A DNA stretch of 64,000 nucleotides. It comes from Actinokineospora inagensis DSM 44258. GTDB taxonomy: Bacteria; Actinomycetota; Actinomycetes; Mycobacteriales; Pseudonocardiaceae. Where the stretch lies: positions 126,548 through 190,547 of the forward strand of contig NZ_KI519517.1 of NCBI RefSeq assembly GCF_000482865.1. The letters are read 5' to 3'. How positions within the stretch are numbered: position 1 is the first letter of the stretch; each line of letters starts with the position of its first letter. The notes under the pieces were generated by a model. It ran no database searches, was not told the DNA's origin, and saw only the letters and a program-made list of their open reading frames with translations. Below are positions 62,766 through 64,000 of the stretch, in pieces. Both the position numbers and the translations under genes were made by a program.

Positions 62766-64000
62766 AGCGGATCGATCCGGTAGCGGGTGTCGCCGTCCGC
62801 CCGGGTGCGGCCCTGCGGTGCCGGGTCGGCCAGCCGGATCCAGGTGAGCCGGTCGAGCAGGTCGGTCGCGTCGTCGGGGGAGAGGTCGACGCTGCGGGCC
62901 ACCCAGTCCGCGGACACCGCGTCCGGCCGGTCGTCGCGGTGCGCCAACCGCACCAGCGCCGCCCAGTCGGTGGCGTCGAGCCCGTCGGCGCTGCGCGCCA
63001 CGCTGGCCGCCAGGTCCAGCTTGCCCGCGGTCAGCGGCGGGTCGGCCAGCCGCTGCGCCAGCCTGCCCAGTGACCAATGTGGACGGTAGCGGGCGAGCTC
63101 GGCGAGCACGGCGGCGGCCATCGGCAGCCCGCGGCAGCGGGTGACCAGCGACCAGGCGGCCAGCGGTTCGCGTTCCACGCGGGCCTGCCCGACCCGGGAG
63201 GTGAACAGGGTCAACAGGTCCTCGGGCGCCATCCGCGGCAGTTCGACCGACACCACCGGGGCGGACAGCCGCGACGCGCACCCCAGCACCAGCGCGCTGT
63301 CCGGGGAACCCGGTGCCAGCGCGGAGAACTCGGTGCCGTCGGTCACGTTGTCCAGCACCACCAGCAGCCGGGAGTCCCTGGTGTGCTTGCGGAACGAGAG
63401 CACCCGGGCCGCGAGTCCTTCCGGGATCGCGGTGCCCGGCCGCAGCGCGCGCAGGAAGTTGCCGAGGATTTCGGTGGGGGAGTGCTCGGCGACGTCGGCC
63501 AGCAGCCTGCCGTCCGGGTAGGCCGCCCGCGCCTGCTCGGCCACGCGCGCGCAGAACGTGCTCGTCCCGACACCAGGCGCCCCGACGACGGCGAGCACCG
63601 CCGGACCCGATCGCGGTGTCCTGGTCAGCTCCGCCAACGCGAACTCCGCCTGCGGCCCGTGCCCGACGACCTCACCGGTCGGGAACACCTGTTCCGGGCG
63701 GCCGTAACGGGGAACCCGCAACGGGCGCACGGTCGACACCGGCGGCGCGGACTCCGGCGGCTCGTCGCGCAGGGCGCGTTCGAACGCCGACCGCAGTGCC
63801 TGACCGGGTTCCAGTCCGGACTCCCGCGCCAACCGGGCCCGCACGTCGTGGAACAGGTCCGTGGCGCGGGCGCGCTGACCGACGCAGGCGAACCCGAGCA
63901 GCAGCGACGCGTAGAGCTGTTCGTGCCGGGGGTCTTCGCGCACCACCCGGTCGACCTGCGCCAGCACCGCCTCCGGTCGACCGAGGTCGAGCTGCACCCG
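62651..64000 (-). CDS. SARP/AfsR-type regulator, N-terminus beyond the right edge
   Basis: About 450 residues are visible; the gene enters from the right edge. The first ~75 visible residues are the end of a BTAD domain (VVREDPRHEQLYASLLLGFA, ARLARESGLEPGQALR), so a SARP DNA-binding domain should lie outside the window. A STAND/NB-ARC ATPase domain follows, with Walker B RLLVVLDNVTD and the GLPMAAAVLAELARY motif. Its P-loop reads VVGAPGVGTSTF: the essential Lys is Thr (codon at 63563-63565). There is no TPR region; the protein ends soon after a winged-helix segment. Its 3' end overlaps the convergent glycosyltransferase by 115 bases. It probably activates the PKS operon. Confidence 0.82.
   Translation of the reverse strand, partial: RVQLDLGRPEAVLAQVDRVVREDPRHEQLYASLLLGFACVGQRARATDLFHDVRARLARESGLEPGQALRSAFERALRDEPPESAPPVSTVRPLRVPRYGRPEQVFPTGEVVGHGPQAEFALAELTRTPRSGPAVLAVVGAPGVGTSTFCARVAEQARAAYPDGRLLADVAEHSPTEILGNFLRALRPGTAIPEGLAARVLSFRKHTRDSRLLVVLDNVTDGTEFSALAPGSPDSALVLGCASRLSAPVVSVELPRMAPEDLLTLFTSRVGQARVEREPLAAWSLVTRCRGLPMAAAVLAELARYRPHWSLGRLAQRLADPPLTAGKLDLAASVARSADGLDATDWAALVRLAHRDDRPDAVSADWVARSVDLSPDDATDLLDRLTWIRLADPAPQGRTRADGDTRYRIDPLYLRAIRELSTRSSTRDTTAWAPPARSNDARTRQAAST

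Overview
This is a high-GC, almost gap-free stretch of an actinomycete chromosome. The mix of PPE, EspG and DUF3558 proteins, XRE/DUF397 pairs, AfsR-type STAND ATPases, EspC/YbaB type VII secretion modules and an iterative type I PKS points to a filamentous member of the Pseudonocardiales (Saccharothrix, Lentzea or Actinosynnema-like). That placement is an inference from gene content, not from a marker gene. No rRNA, tRNA, transposase or CRISPR array was seen.

Left part (1-29.6 kb): a truncated secreted phosphoesterase; a four-gene type VII secretion operon (PE-like helical protein, DUF3558 lipoprotein, PPE, EspG; all minus); a DHA2 drug exporter; a TetR/MMPL exporter operon; a P450 divergent from a TetR; an SRPBCC/MarR operon; an amidase convergent with a flavohaemoglobin; a secreted protein of unknown function; an SDR; a methyltransferase; an XRE/DUF397 pair beside a TagF-like glycosyl/glycerophosphotransferase-like gene and a STAND ATPase; a glutamate decarboxylase; and a tryptophanyl-tRNA synthetase. 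Three gene-free stretches here carry degenerate tandem repeats of different period (about 47/94 bp, 21 bp, and 54/57/111 bp).

Middle (29.7-46.1 kb), dominated by exported proteins: a 2203-residue Sec-exported RHS protein with an embedded lysozyme-like domain and a hydrophobic C-terminus; a YbaB/EspC/WXG operon; a protein that appears to fuse an M4 metalloprotease to an M28 aminopeptidase; an AvrRpt2-type cysteine protease followed by a membrane-anchored surface protein; and a LysR effector-domain protein without a DNA-binding domain.

Right part (46.2-64 kb) is a biosynthetic locus. A LysR regulator, an aldo-keto-reductase-fold protein that has lost all four catalytic residues, and an SDR lie on the minus strand. 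Divergent from them is a tightly coupled plus-strand operon: a 2194-residue enzyme with two N-terminal nitronate-monooxygenase/PfaD-like barrels followed by KS-AT-ACP-KR; a 1371-residue KS-AT-DH-PPTase-like enzyme; a discrete ACP; an alpha/beta hydrolase; and a glycosyltransferase. A convergent, edge-truncated SARP/AfsR-type regulator follows. The logic resembles PUFA-synthase-type or glycolipid-synthase-type iterative PKSs: a reduced acyl chain is built, released or trimmed by the hydrolase and glycosylated. This locus is the best candidate for an undescribed system. The fused tandem barrels, the dead AKR and the degenerate triplicated start of the hydrolase gene are its unusual points.
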